A stretch of DNA of 64,000 bases from Fragilariopsis cylindrus CCMP1102 (lineage: Eukaryota > Bacillariophyta > Bacillariophyceae > Bacillariales > Bacillariaceae): the NCBI GenBank assembly GCA_900095095.1, contig FMBT01000296.1, forward strand, positions 310,001 to 374,000. The letters run 5' to 3'. A model generated the notes under the pieces. The model was not told the origin of the DNA, searched no databases, and saw nothing but the letters and a program-made list of their open reading frames with translations. The translations under genes were made by a program, and so were the position numbers. Positions 22,304 to 34,485 of this stretch are shown in pieces (position 1 is the stretch's first letter; every line of letters starts with the position of its first letter).

Positions 22304-23229
22304 TTTTGATTTTATTCTTTTTCTCTGCTTGTGTTCTAGTAGTAAGTTAGTGCTATAGTACGAAATGGATGAATGGCAGCAATGATTTGCGACTGATTGA
22401 TTTCTTATTCCCTCCCTGGGGGTTGTTTGTCTTGTTCGTTACTATGGTTGGTAGGCGATGTACTGTATGAATGAATGATGATGATGTGAATGAAGTGGCA
22501 CCTGCCGATCGATATGTGCTCCTGTACGTACGTCGCTCGATGCAACAATTAACTGAAGAACAGCAAACCACAACCACTGATTTATTTCAATTTTCCTAGC
22601 TAAGCTGAATGTTCGACTCATGCATGGGACTCGACTCAATCGACTGGTCTATCGAAAAAGGCAAAAAGTAAGTCGTATTCGAGTCCCATGAGTCGATTCA
22701 ACATTCGAGTCGACTCACACGCGTTGGGGGATGGTGAATTTTCGTTGATTTTCGATTTTTTTTTAAAATCGAGGTTGATGTTCCACTAACTTACTGTGTA
22801 TGCACTGAGAGTGTCAAGACAAGACAAGACAAGACAAGACAAGCAAACAACACAACATAAAATAACATAATAGAAACAAGACAAGACATAGTGAATGAAT
22901 GCATGCACGATAGGGTAGCATAGGGTAGCATAGCATAGGGTAGCATAGCATAGCATAGGGTAGCATAGCATAGCATAGGGTAGCATAGCATAGCATAGGA
23001 GTTGGATTGGATAGCATAGAAGTTGGATTGGATTGAATAGGAGTTGGGTTGGGTGTTTCGTTGGTACTTTTACTTGTACTTGTAATTTTACTGAGGAGAG
23101 GAGAGGAGATATATCGCACTGTACGAGAGTAGGGGGAGGAAAGAGAGATCCTCGTCTTTGTCGCCATTGTCGTCGTCGTCAACCTCCGAATTATTATTCT
23201 TATCATCATCAAAAACAAATACAAATATT
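22304..23229. promoter_or_regulatory. Shared divergent promoter region with hairpin and microsatellites
   Basis: This 926 bp gap separates two genes transcribed away from each other. It contains an imperfect inverted repeat with arms 22607-22635 and 22679-22706 (GAATGTT..CGACTCAT..GGGACTCGA), a CAAGA repeat (22817-22843), and a TAGGGTAGCATAGCA microsatellite (about 22912-23010). The promoter role is inferred only from gene orientation. Confidence 0.5.
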
Positions 23230-26200
23230 ATGAATACAACAAATATTATTATTACAACAGATGAACCAGTAGCGGCGGCTGTTACTGATGCTAATACTAC
23301 TACTGCTAATAGTAACTACGATGATAATGATAATGATGAAGGCGATGATGATGGTAGTAGTATTATTTTGGACGGTAGTAATAGCAGTGAAATTGTTGTC
23401 GTTGACATTGACGTTTCTCCTGCTACTGCTGCTGCCTTTTCAACGTCAACGTCAACGACGTCTGCGAATTCAACGTCACCTACACCTGTACTACAGGCTG
23501 TTCAAAAGATTCATATACAACGTGGCGGTGACGATGGACAACAACAACAACAAAAACTAGTTCCAATATCTCCTGGTGCTGCTGGTGTTGGTGCTTCTTC
23601 AACGTCAACGTCTGCTGATGCAACGTCACCTACACCTACTATACCGACACCACCACCAACGCCAACGTCACCAACACCCCCATCAACGTCGTCAACACCA
23701 CCACCACCACCACCTATACTTATAGTAGATAACCCACCGTCACTACAGGCTGTTAAAAAGATTCATATACAACGTGGTAGTAATGACGATGATGAACATG
23801 ATGGACATGATGGACATGATAGACAACAACAACAACAACAACAACAAGTTCCAATAATAAGTTTGAATGAATGTATATACGGAAGAAGAGAGGAAACTAA
23901 TGACGATGATGATAATGATAATGATAAACATGGCAATGAAGCCACTACTGAAGACAATACAGCCACAACAGTCATACCCACATCTAGTCACAGTCGTCAT
24001 CGTCGTCATGATATTGATATATCAATATTACGTAAATTATCTTCTACTAATGGTAGTAGTAGTAGTAGTAGTAGTAGTACTGATGATCCTAATGATCATT
24101 TGCGTGGTGTTATGTGGCGTCTATTATTAGGACAATTACCAACTACTGATATATATAATACATGGTCCACCACATTAACCACACAAAGAAATTTATATCA
24201 AGAATTAATTTCAACATATTTAAATTGTTCCAACGATACTCCAACATTCAATAATAATATTAGCGAAAAATATCAAAATCAAACACAAACACAACAACAA
24301 CAACAACATAGCACACGCACAAGCATACAAACGAATCAGCAAGATCAAGAACAGGAACTGTTGGATGCCTCGTTAGATCTATCGTCAATTTGTTGTCCAC
24401 CTACAATACAAACAACAACTAAAGACAATAACGAAGATAACGTTAACGACAACGACAACGAAAATTGGTGTAATGCATCACGATATCAAGAATCTATGTA
24501 TATATGTTTAGATGAAGATATATACAATGAATTTCCTGACAATTCGAAATATAAAGAATTATGGAAACAATCTGGTATAACATTAAATAAAGGTCAATCA
24601 GCATCATCTATTGGTATGAATATACTTCAAATACCAAAAGAATTATTACTAGTAACTACTGATAATGATGATGATGATGATGATGATGACAATGAAGATG
24701 ATGATCATGAAATATTAAAGGTACGTAATTTGGAATACACAAATAACGAATGAATGAACGGACTCGTCAGTCACAGCAACAACAGCAACAGCAATAGCAA
24801 TAGCAATAGCAATAGCGCCTTATTCAAGAAATAAAATGTGTATCGCAGCAGTTTCGTTCTTTTTTATTCATTATTGTGGCTTGCTGTTGTAGGTCTTTCT
24901 GCTTGCTTGCTGCTACTGCTTGTTGCTGCCACTGCTGCTTCTACTGCTACTGCTTGCTGCCACTGCTTGCTGCCACTGCTACTGCTTGCTTTTTTTTACC
25001 ACCCCATCACACTTTACTGTACGTCGTCTTTTCGACTCGACCTGACTCGACTCTACGCTCGTGCTGTGCTGTGCTGTGCTGTGCTGTGTTCCATGCAGTC
25101 CAGCTTCACATCGTTTTAATTGTTTTTCCTCAAGAAAATGAACTTTCTTTACCTGACCATTTTACAACGTGGGCGAGCAAGCGTGTGTGTTTGTTTCTGT
25201 TCAACGAATTAACTAGACCGTATGGACCACCACCGTCGCCTTTCGATTCTACTCGATTCCCTACTGTTCTGTGCTGTGGTTGCGGTTTTACCAAATACAA
25301 ATACCAAAACAAACAATACAAAATCTTATTAAATACAATTATTTCTTTTTCTATCTCCTTCTCTTACTCTCTCTCTCTGTCTCTCTCTTTTAGTCATCCA
25401 TAATCTCAACAAGCACTAGAAACGATAAATTATTTAATCAATTTATAAGGGATGCAAAAACTCTCATGGAAATACGTAAAGATGTTGTCCGGACGCATCC
25501 TACCCTTCAATTTTATACTGAACCAAAAGATAATTTAGGAATAAGACGTCATGCTGCTATTGAACGTATCCTGTTCATATGGGCAAAGTTGAATGGAAAT
25601 TTATATGTACAAGGTATGAATGAAATTGTTGGTACAATGTATTATGTATTAGCAAATGATAAATCAAAATATCCTATGAATAATAGCAACAGCAACAACA
25701 ACAATACATCATCATCAGATGATTATTGGTCAATTTATGCTGAATATGATACATATTATTTATTTCATAACTTAATGTTAGTTGATGATATACGTGATGT
25801 ATATCATCAAGATTTAGATCATGAAAGTAATCCAACTGGACTACACGGTAGAATATCTAATATTGAATTATTAATCAAAAAACATGACCCAATATTATAT
25901 AAACATTTAATACAAAATTTGAATATAGATACATCATTTTATACAATTAGATGGTTAACAACATTATTATCAAGAGAATTTTTATTAAATGATACAATAC
26001 GATTATGGGATAGTATGTTTTCATCAACAAATAAAGAAAACTTCTTACGGTAAGTAGTAGGTAGTAACAACTTGTAGTGAAATGAAAGTGAAGTGAAGTT
26101 GTTTCGGGGGAGGTTCTGTGTGTGAGAAGGGGGGATATTTTTTTTTCTTACTGGATTTGTTTCGGGGGAGGTTCTGTGTGTGTGAAGGGGAGGGGGTCTT

Positions 26201-27541
26201 TTTATTTTTTACTGGATTTGTTTCGGGGGAGGTTCTGTGTTTGTGAAAGGGGAGGGGTCTTATTATTCGTTTCGTTGCAATGACATGTCATCATCGTAAG
26301 GTTGCTATTGTACTGTACTTGCACATTGCTAACAGTGATTGCATTATTTCTTTATCTTAATTGTTCTCGATCGTATCAGGTATTTTTGTGCAACTATGGT
26401 AATTCATATACGTTCAAAACTTTTATGTGGTGATTTTGGTACTTGTCTCAAGTTATTGCAAAATTATCCATCTAAGCCTGGTGATGGTGATGGTGATGGT
26501 GGGGATGCACCATCATCATCAATATCATCAATAGTAGCTACATTATTAGAATCATCAAGATCATTATGGATATATGAATCACAAATTACGTTAGCATGTC
26601 ATAAGGGTGGTTTATCATTAAATGATGCATTACAGATGATTAAACCACCAATAAATAAGAGTAATAATGACAACGGTAATAGGAATGGTACTATAATTAT
26701 GGCATATGGATTACCCGGTGGAATATATGATGTATCATCAACATCAACAATCATAGAAAATGCATCTACCGTTACTGGACAAGTATTAGATGTTTTATCA
26801 ACAACAGCAGCAGCAGCAACTGCAACAGTAGCAGCATCTGCCCGCATCACTGCTGTTGTACCAATGCAAAAGAATGTAAGTCGTATGTTCGGTAAAGCAA
26901 AAAGTATTTTCAAGAATCGTTATAATAATACTAGTACCAACAGCAACAATAATAATAATAATGCAGCTGCTGCTGCTGCTGCTACTAATAATAATAATAG
27001 TGTTGACGATGACGACAATAATAACGACAATGATGGTACAGCAGCTACAACTACAAATGCAACGAGCATTATAGATGATGGATGGGATATTATTGATAGT
27101 ATCATCGGAGGTAACAATGAATATCTTCAACACAGACGATTAATTGAGGATTCGACAACTACAACAACAACATCCATTGGACTAGTAGGAGTAGGAGTAG
27201 GAGATGATGATAATGATGATGATGATAATAGAGATTGCATAAGAATATCTCAACTATCATCACCAATATCAGCACTGGGAGCTAGAACAACAACAACGGC
27301 GTCAACGTCAATATCTGATATTGGTATTGGTGGTCCCGTATTATTAACAAATGCTAAGAATCGATTGTGGAATCGTATTAGTGGCACGCCTACTGCTGCT
27401 ACTGCTGCTGCTACTACTAGTACTAGTTTTCCTACGAACGATTCGACTATTACTACCAATACTACTGCTGCTAATCCAATAAATAGCAAGAACGATCGAT
27501 TTTGGAATCGACGTGGTGGTGGTAGTAGTGGCGGACGTTGA
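23230..27541 (+). CDS. TBC-domain Rab GTPase-activating protein (TBC1D13-like)
   Basis: Three exons, 23230-24720, 25394-26049 and 26380-27541, join through GTACGT...TTTTAG and GTAAGT...ATCAG introns with matching phases, giving 1102 residues. The first ATG in the open frame is chosen. The TBC domain begins with HLRGVMWRLLLGQLP, is interrupted by a long polar insert, and continues with HPTLQFYTEPKDN, RRHAAIERILFIWAKLNGN, YVQGMNEIVGTMYYV (the YxQGMxE glutamine finger), IDTSFYTIRWLTTLLSREF and LWDSMFSS. The Arg-finger region IRRHAAIERIL fits the family but differs from the usual IxxDxxR. It should act on a small Rab GTPase in membrane traffic. The N-terminal ~300 residues contain two related blocks (AVQKIHIQRG and AVKKIHIQRG), and the C-terminus is Asn/Asp/Ala/Thr-rich. 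TBC1D13 likeness is from domain layout only. Confidence 0.85.
26101..26265. repeat. Three imperfect 58-61 bp repeats in intron 2 of the TBC gene
   Basis: Copies begin GTTTCGGGGGAGGTTCTGTG at 26101, 26159 and 26220 and carry G-rich and T-rich runs. Confidence 0.8.
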
Positions 27542-28493
27542 TTTATTCCATCCAGCGGATATGGAGGTGCGGTACTGATTACTTTTGGATAATAATAATA
27601 ACTGTACGGGACGGCAACATGCATGTATGTTCGATGGAAGAGACAAAGGTTTCGATCGTTTCGTCAACAGACTGAGGGAGGGCGTCGTCGCGCGAAACAA
27701 TACCATCTTCCCATTGTCATGTTGATGTGAATGATTTCTTCTTCTAATTCTAAAATGCACATACCGTAAAATAAGTTTTTAGAATTTTCGTTGTAGTCAA
27801 TCCACGTTTGAAACATGATATCACATGTTTGTGACAATTAAAGATTTTAGTCGACTGAGTCGATACGTATGATGGTACGTTTATATAGCAATCACGTATG
27901 ATACTGTATCGCGAAACAATCCTCGAAAGATATTTTACTAAAGAATCTCCGTACACTTTTTTGAACTCTTGTGCCCCCCCCCCCCCCTATGCTTAAAAAA
28001 GAGCGACACAGTGCCTGTGTTGTCAAGCAAGGTGCGCTCTAATTTCTCACATAACCGGTTTCATGTAAAAAATAATGAATACACTTGTATCGGAAAAAGA
28101 CTACAGACAACTTTGTCCGCGGAGTATCACATGTATCATAGAAATTTCTCATTACAAACAGCCACAGCAACAGTCACACAGACATACACACTAGCAGAAA
28201 CAGAACAGAGTCGGAGGAATCGAATTTAGAATTAGTAGCTCCTCTCTACACTTACATCCTACAGTCAGGACAAGGGCAATAAGCCAAGGGAAAGGGAAAG
28301 GAAAAGAGTTAGGCAGTTGCTTCTTTCCAACAGAATAATAAATAACAAGAAACAACAGCAACATACGTCGAGAGAAAATAAACGCTTCCGGTGAAAGAGA
28401 GAGAAAGAGAGTAGCAGCTAGTGGTGCTGTAAGTTAGTCATCAACGAATATTCCTCTTCTTCTTCCTCATCATCACATCAGTATCGTCACATT
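27542..28493. other. Intergenic, includes a poly-C run
   Basis: A C14 run lies at about 27974-27988. The last ~250 bp before 28494 are purine-rich and contain GAGA repeats, likely promoter or 5' UTR of the glycosyltransferase. No gene is supported. Confidence 0.4.
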
Positions 28494-30557
28494 ATGCCAT
28501 CGCCATCATCGTTATCGACATCATCATCATCATCATCATCATGCTTATCACCATTAACGGTATCATCTTCTCCGAGTATCAGTAGTGATGGCGATTACTT
28601 TTATAGTAGTAGTAGTTTTAGTGGTAGAAGAGTATCATCATCGCCTCGACGACGACAACAACAACAACGTCGTCGTGAGGAAAGAACAGGACAAGGCATA
28701 ACAACATGGATACGTACTATGTTTGTATTATTAACATTGATAACAGTATGGTATAATACAAAAAATAGTTTATATATAACATCAACATTATCTTTTATTG
28801 CATTTGATAGACAACAACATCAGATTCAACAGGTTCAACAACAACAACAACAGGGATGTGCTGGCGACAATAGTAGTACTACTACTACTGCATTTTCTAC
28901 AAAGGAAATTGAAAAGAAATCGTCTCAACTTCAAAAGCTTCAAAAACAAAGACAGAAACGTCCTCGACATCCACTAGGCTTATTAACATCACAAACGTAT
29001 GTAATAAGTTTCCATTCGAAAAAAGTAACAGAAACATTTCGGAATAGAAATTTATATACAGGATTTTATGGTACTAATTATACATTTTTAGAAGAGGAGA
29101 ATGAGGATAATGACAATAACGCAGTAGACAATGACAATGAGAATGATGTTATATGGTTTCAATCAGTAAATGGATATGATCCAATTGTATTAAAAGAATG
29201 GAATGAGATAACAACAAGAAGAACTGATACAAATAAATCTAATTTTCCTATTATCACACCAGAGATGGGTCGGAATGGATTTGTCTATCCATATATCAAA
29301 ACAGAACCATATTATGAACAAGGATTAGAAAATTCGACTAATAGTTATCTAAGTCCACATGTTATTGGTTGTTATGAAAGTCATCGTCAATTACTTACAT
29401 TCATATCGAAAACATGGAACTGGAATAATGAGGATGATGGTAACAATAAGCAACAGAATGATGACGATGATAACGACAAGCAACTGGATGATGATGATGA
29501 TGATGATGACGATAACGAAGATGACGACGAAGACAGTAATGTGCAACAACAAACACAAACAACACAAACACAAACACCACCAGATGCATTATTTATATTT
29601 GAAGATGATTCTGTATGTGTAGATGATACAAAACAATATATACTGAATGAATTGATACCAACTTTACCTACGACATGGGATATAATCTATATTGGTGGTA
29701 AACCATTTAGTTATTTAGATAACAATAAAAAAAATAATGATGATGAGACTGAAAATGAAGATAACAGTTATGTTGGTAGTATATTTAAAACAAAAGAAGA
29801 ACGTGACCATTTTTTAAGGAAAAAAGAATTATGTGATTACTCATCAGGTGGTGATCGTCGTTTTGGTGATCGTGGTGGTGGTGTTTTATGTCCAATATTT
29901 CGTCAATATGCCTGTGAAGGTAAATTTGGTACAAGTTCTACTGGACCATTTGGTGCTACTACTGCTGCTGCTACTGCTAGTGCTACAAGTAATACAACTA
30001 GTGATAGTGATAGTGCCAGTAGTAGGAACGCATTTCATCCTAATCAACCGTATTGGAAAACAAATTATATCTTAGATACACATGCCTATGTTATTAATCC
30101 AAAACATATTCAAAAAGTAATACAAATACTAAATGATATGGTTCGAATATCAAATCCAATAGATAATTTTCGTCCAATTGATATCACATTAGCAGATAAT
30201 ATGAACTCAAACTCAGTGAATTCAATACAAGCTTACTTACCATCGAAAGGTGAATACTGTAAACAGGTACCACACGATTATGATTATGATCAAAAACAAC
30301 AGGAACGAAAACAGAAAGAACAAGAACAAGAAAAACAACAACAGGAACAAGAAAAACAGGAGGAACAAAATCAAAAAAGAGTTACTAAGAAAATAAAAAT
30401 AAAACAGCATAATGCAAATGAAAATGCATATAACAAAAGAACTAAAAGTAAACCAACCATGTGGGAAGGCTATTATCATCATAATGATTTTGGTGTTATA
30501 TGGGAAGAATTATATTTTGAGGATTGTCCCGATTCCTATTCCAATGGATTATTGTAA
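28494..30557 (+). CDS. Putative GT25-family glycosyltransferase, type II membrane protein
   Basis: A single-exon protein of 687 residues from an ATG. A Ser-rich cytosolic tail is followed by a signal anchor (RTMFVLLTLITVWYN, ~residues 73-87), typical of Golgi enzymes. The catalytic region shows YVISFHSKK, then YLSPHVIGCYESHRQLL near residues 283-300, ALFIFEDDSVCVD near 364-376 (the EDD metal site), IIYIGGKPF, an Asp-rich insert, YILDTHAYVINPKHIQKV and NPIDNFRPIDITLAD. The SPxxIGCxxSH...FEDD...THAYVI...PID order is that of glycosyltransferase family 25 (LPS beta-galactosyltransferase and procollagen galactosyltransferase types). Acidic, Gln- and Lys/Glu-rich inserts interrupt the fold. The acceptor is unknown. 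Confidence 0.75.
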   Translation: MPSPSSLSTSSSSSSSCLSPLTVSSSPSISSDGDYFYSSSSFSGRRVSSSPRRRQQQQRRREERTGQGITTWIRTMFVLLTLITVWYNTKNSLYITSTLSFIAFDRQQHQIQQVQQQQQQGCAGDNSSTTTTAFSTKEIEKKSSQLQKLQKQRQKRPRHPLGLLTSQTYVISFHSKKVTETFRNRNLYTGFYGTNYTFLEEENEDNDNNAVDNDNENDVIWFQSVNGYDPIVLKEWNEITTRRTDTNKSNFPIITPEMGRNGFVYPYIKTEPYYEQGLENSTNSYLSPHVIGCYESHRQLLTFISKTWNWNNEDDGNNKQQNDDDDNDKQLDDDDDDDDDNEDDDEDSNVQQQTQTTQTQTPPDALFIFEDDSVCVDDTKQYILNELIPTLPTTWDIIYIGGKPFSYLDNNKKNNDDETENEDNSYVGSIFKTKEERDHFLRKKELCDYSSGGDRRFGDRGGGVLCPIFRQYACEGKFGTSSTGPFGATTAAATASATSNTTSDSDSASSRNAFHPNQPYWKTNYILDTHAYVINPKHIQKVIQILNDMVRISNPIDNFRPIDITLADNMNSNSVNSIQAYLPSKGEYCKQVPHDYDYDQKQQERKQKEQEQEKQQQEQEKQEEQNQKRVTKKIKIKQHNANENAYNKRTKSKPTMWEGYYHHNDFGVIWEELYFEDCPDSYSNGLL

Positions 30558-30872
30558 TAATGATCATAATGATAATAAACATCACTTACATAGAAACCAA
30601 ACTATAGGACTATAGGAATATATTATATCATACAATATTGTACGCTGTATGTGCATACCCGGGCAAGTGCCTTGGTCTCATCCTCTCTCCAACAACGATC
30701 CTTATCATACCGTGTGCGACTCTTTGCATTATATCGTCAATCTCGTTCACTCTGATATAGAACCTAGCTAATGTGTCTTTTCCAGTCCAACCACTTTATT
30801 CTATATATCTAGTGATCCATCAGTCCGTTGACGATACAAAAACAAAACTACTAACAACGGTAGAGTACAGTA

Positions 30873-31283
30873 CTTCCTCCGGGTAGCTGTCTTTGTCCAC
30901 AAGGTTAAGCGCGATAATATCTTAACGCGCGTAATAACACGTTCAACGGTCAATCTTGTTTTTTTTAACGTGCATTTCACACATGCTAATTTAGTCTATC
31001 AGGTTGCCTATTTCAGCAGGAAATAAGCTGGGGTAAAACTTTAGGATGTTGATATATGAAATCTATGTTGAATAATAGTTTAGATGGAACCTTCAAATTT
31101 TGAAAGATATTCTTTATTGATAGAGTTGCACACAGTTGAATGATGTATAGTTTTAAATTAAATTTACTAGTATTTGTTAGTTATCTTTTGGGCATTATTT
31201 AGTTTTTTGAATGATAGCGCGCTTTAGCGCGCAAAATATTATCGTGCTTACCCCCGTGGACAAAGACAGCTACCCGGAGGAAG
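30873..31283. mobile_element. MITE with perfect 28 bp terminal inverted repeats
   Basis: The 411 bp element begins CTTCCTCCGGGTAGCTG (30873-30900) and ends with its exact reverse complement (31256-31283). Inside are several GCGC clusters (GCGCGATAATATC near the left end, TAGCGCGCTTTAGCGCGC near the right) and no transposase. A clear target duplication is not visible. The rest of the gap from 30558 to 31534 is AT-rich spacer. Confidence 0.85.
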
Positions 31284-31534
31284 ACTTGAAGTAAGTAAGG
31301 CAAAATTCAAAAATAACACGCCGTTTGAAAAATGAAATCATTTTTTTCTGGGGAACAGATTCGAATCAATCCATTATAATTACCGCCGGTCCCACAGTTC
31401 AATATCATAAGGAACCGGAGACAATAGCATACATCACCACTTTTAGGAATTGAAGAAGACCGGCAAACTTAGTAGTATAGAGACGAGAGACGCTATTAGT
31501 CTTACCGAACCGAATCGAAGCAAGCAAGCAAGAG

Positions 31535-32116
31535 ATGAATATCTTTACTCATATTCGCAATGGTCGTGTTTGGTGGAACATTTCTCATGCTCGTATTTTC
31601 CGTTGTTTTAGAAAGACAAAGTGGTCATTTTACGACAGTATGGATAATGTTGACGACAACAGCAAAGCCAACAACGATAACGGTAGCAATAACAATAACA
31701 ATAATGGTAATAATCATGATATTTGTAGTGACAATATTGTCTGCAGTACGCCTCGTGGTCGAGGACGTCAATCTAATCGTTCGATTCGATCACCGTCGCC
31801 TATGCCCACTCGAGCGAGATCACCAAAACCAAGTCTTTGTCGACATGCTCGACTAGCGAATGACGGAGCTCCACAGGAGATTTGGCATCATGCAACAGGA
31901 AGTCCAACTATTGTTCGCAACAATATCGATGCAACTGATATTGATGACATCGATAATCATAACAACAAGAACAAGAACAACAACAATAACAACAACGAAG
32001 AAGAAGAATTGCATCCACTTGCCGTCGTCATTGCTAATGCTGTTGAACTAAATAACCCTGACTTACTGTTATATCAACAAGAAAATATCAATCCAATTAG
32101 AAACAGTCTTAACTAA
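31535..32116 (+). CDS. Hypothetical Asn-rich protein
   Basis: A single-exon frame of 193 residues with an ATG start. Features are an aromatic/basic N-terminus (HIRNGRVWWNISHARIF), an Asn/Asp tract, a basic Ser/Pro segment (RSIRSPSPMPTRARSPKPS) of the kind phosphorylated by SR or proline-directed kinases, a further Asn tract, an EEEE run and a leucine-rich end (NNPDLLLYQQENINPI). No domain is recognised. The composition matches real proteins in this window, which supports coding status. Confidence 0.55.
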   Translation: MNIFTHIRNGRVWWNISHARIFRCFRKTKWSFYDSMDNVDDNSKANNDNGSNNNNNNGNNHDICSDNIVCSTPRGRGRQSNRSIRSPSPMPTRARSPKPSLCRHARLANDGAPQEIWHHATGSPTIVRNNIDATDIDDIDNHNNKNKNNNNNNNEEEELHPLAVVIANAVELNNPDLLLYQQENINPIRNSLN

Positions 32117-33347
32117 AGAAAATGATAGCGGAGAGTAAATGAAAAAATGAAACAACAATATAATAATATATAATACAAAACAAACAAGATGAGAACAAGA
32201 AGAATAACAAGTGCTGGTGAATATAATGAAGGATACAAAGAACCCACCGGATCCACCGTCACATCTCAATGTAATTACCCTGTTTTATTAATTGGATATA
32301 TATCCATTATCTTAAATAGAGAAAAAGATGGTAGGAATATAGCAATCCAGCAGTAGAAATAACAAAAGTATACAGAAATGAAGTGCACATTTACTGCTTC
32401 GTTGCAGAATAGATGATTGACAGGTTGATAGCATATGTAAAAGTAAAGGTAGAATTAAAAATGACGCTATTACTTTAACCTGTAGCAGTATGTAGTTTGC
32501 AACACTGTGCATCCATTTTCAAGTCAACTTCAATACATACGACACTAGCTAGACATTTCCCCACACTAACGTTACACTAACGTTACACCACAATCAAATA
32601 CAAATGGATGAAATCATCATCATCATCATCATGACTATGTTGAAACTAAATAGAAAAAGACGGTAACTTTTTGGAAGAGCTGTCATCGGAGTACACTTTC
32701 TACGCAAGAGTCGAATTACAGTTAGTCTTTATTTGGTATCATCGCAGAACTTCTTACTTTGTGGAGATATCCTGACTTATTGTACTTGAAATCAAACCAC
32801 ACCGAGTACAGCTCGAAGAGTTTTTCTGTATTGTTGTTATAACCGACGGACGGCCACTAATGTGATTTTTACAAAACAGGAGGAACAATGTTTCGTTCAT
32901 GATGTAATATTATGTTGTCGTTATCGTTGTCGTTATCATTTGACTTTAAAGGACCTTTAACAAATTCGCGCCATTTTGTTAGCTTTCTTACTTTCAACAC
33001 GAAGACCGTTCAGTAGGTACCTTGTTCAGCAGTATGTTGCTGAGTAGAAGATTTTTGTTGTTGTTGTAATCATACTATTACAATTGAACTTTGTACTTAC
33101 TTTGATTTTCGTAAATAAAAGAAGAAGAACCTGTAGCTTAAGCAAAGCACTTATACCAATACGACAACGATATTAATAACTATCATCGAGCAATATAATA
33201 ACCGAAATCGAATCGAAATCGAATCATTTATAGTAGCAGCAGTAGTAGAGTGACGAAGCTATTATACGACGAGCTATTAAAAATAATAATATACAATACG
33301 ATACGTAATAATAATAGTATAATATACGATAGTCATATAATTATAGT
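32117..33347. other. Intergenic
   Basis: Mostly AT-rich with short ATC, GTT and TAATA repeats; GTTACACTAAC is duplicated near 32570-32587. Nothing else is supported. Confidence 0.4.
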
Positions 33348-34105
33348 ATGGACATATCACATAATGATAATGATGAAAGCAGCTTAGACGAATTATTAGC
33401 TGGTACTGATGCTGATCTAACAAGTCGAATTGTTAGTTCAGCATCAGAAGGAATTGATAAAGAACACTCGCAACCACATCCACAACCCCATCCACACTCG
33501 CAACTGCCGACACGAAGAATTCTCTCGCTGCCATCACCACCGAAGTAGCTGATGAGGTAACAGCTGTATGGCGAATAACACAAGACTATGATGACGATGA
33601 CGTGATTAATGCTACAAAAACTGCTACTGCTACAGGTCAAGCGACTACTACTACTCCCAAGAAGAAAAGACAGCAACGACAATACTCAAACGAGACAAAG
33701 ATTCAAGTTATATTAGTACTTGAAACTCGTCCCAACACAAGTTTGAATGAAATAGCGAGAGAGTTTGATATCCCGGCCGGAACGATTTCAAATTGGCGAC
33801 AAAAACGAACAGAAGGATATAAAAAAAGGAAGATTGTATGATACAAAATAATGTCATGTATGTTTTTATCATATATTCTAGTACATTCTAAACCATATTA
33901 TATTATATTATATTCTTTTGTTGTTGTTATTTCCAAGGAACAAGACAAGTCATTGGCTGCTAAGAAAATATGGGACAACAAGATAGCCGAAGAAGACAAC
34001 AAGAACCCCGTCGTATTGTTACGCGAGCTTTGCTTCGTTTATCGTAAGAGGTCTGATGACATTTTTGATGTGCGTCAGCTATTTATATCAACCAATCAAA
34101 ATTAA
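33348..34105 (+). CDS. Helix-turn-helix DNA-binding protein (CENP-B/psq-like HTH), spliced
   Basis: The model has exons 33348-33431, 33518-33835 and 33938-34105, giving 189 residues. The second intron (GTATGA...CCAAG, phase 0) is convincing. The first (GTTAGT...CGAAG) is the simplest way to join the ATG-bearing frame to the HTH frame; a one-base frame break is the alternative. The core YSNETKIQVILVLETRPN, SLNEIAREFDI, PAGTISNWRQKR is a helix-turn-helix of the pogo/CENP-B/psq kind that recognises DNA. A Lys-rich stretch before it may be a nuclear signal. No DDE nuclease domain follows, so it could be a domesticated transposase N-terminus or a small transcription factor. It sits just upstream of the MVN-domain gene pair. 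Confidence 0.55.
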
Positions 34106-34396
34106 ATAATTTCCTCTCCTCTTAAATAAATTTTTAAAAACTTCGTATTCAAAACAAAACACAGATGTTTTTTAGTCCTGTACAGGTCGTCTACGCACGT
34201 TGCTCATGGCAAGAATTATTGGACCGCCGATTGTTTATTTTATGTTTTATAAGAAATATTTTTTACTGTTTGCGAAAGTAAAAAGAATTAGCAAACGAAC
34301 ACTTGAAATTTCAAATTGCAGTCCTGTTAACACAAAAATCTGAAATCAGTCTAAAAAAAAAGCAATCTACAGTACCATAAATCTAATTTCTTCGTC

Positions 34397-34440
34397 ATTC
34401 ACCCTTGGACAAAAGATAATCGAGACAACGGCAACTTCAG
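34397..34440 (+). pseudogene. Ghost copy of the start of the MVN-domain gene
   Basis: The 44 bp here (ATTCACCCTTGGACAAAAGA...) align with the first ~45 bases of the coding sequence that starts at 34486 (GTCAACCCTTGGACAG...GGCTACTTCCAG), with about three quarters of positions alike. It lacks the ATG and a usable frame. It appears to be a remnant of an older tandem copy in the 5' region of the functional gene. Confidence 0.55.
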
Positions 34441-34485
34441 CAGTACAATTACTCGGTACAACACCAACAATTTATCTTCGTCATC

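Noticed and set aside
22912-23010. TAGGG-containing repeat as an internal telomere
   Set aside because: The unit is an irregular TAGGGTAGCATAGCA mix, not a regular telomeric repeat.
24838-25403. Cys/Leu-rich plus-strand frames
   Set aside because: They lie in intron 1 of the TBC gene and come from CTGCTTGC and TGCTG repeats.
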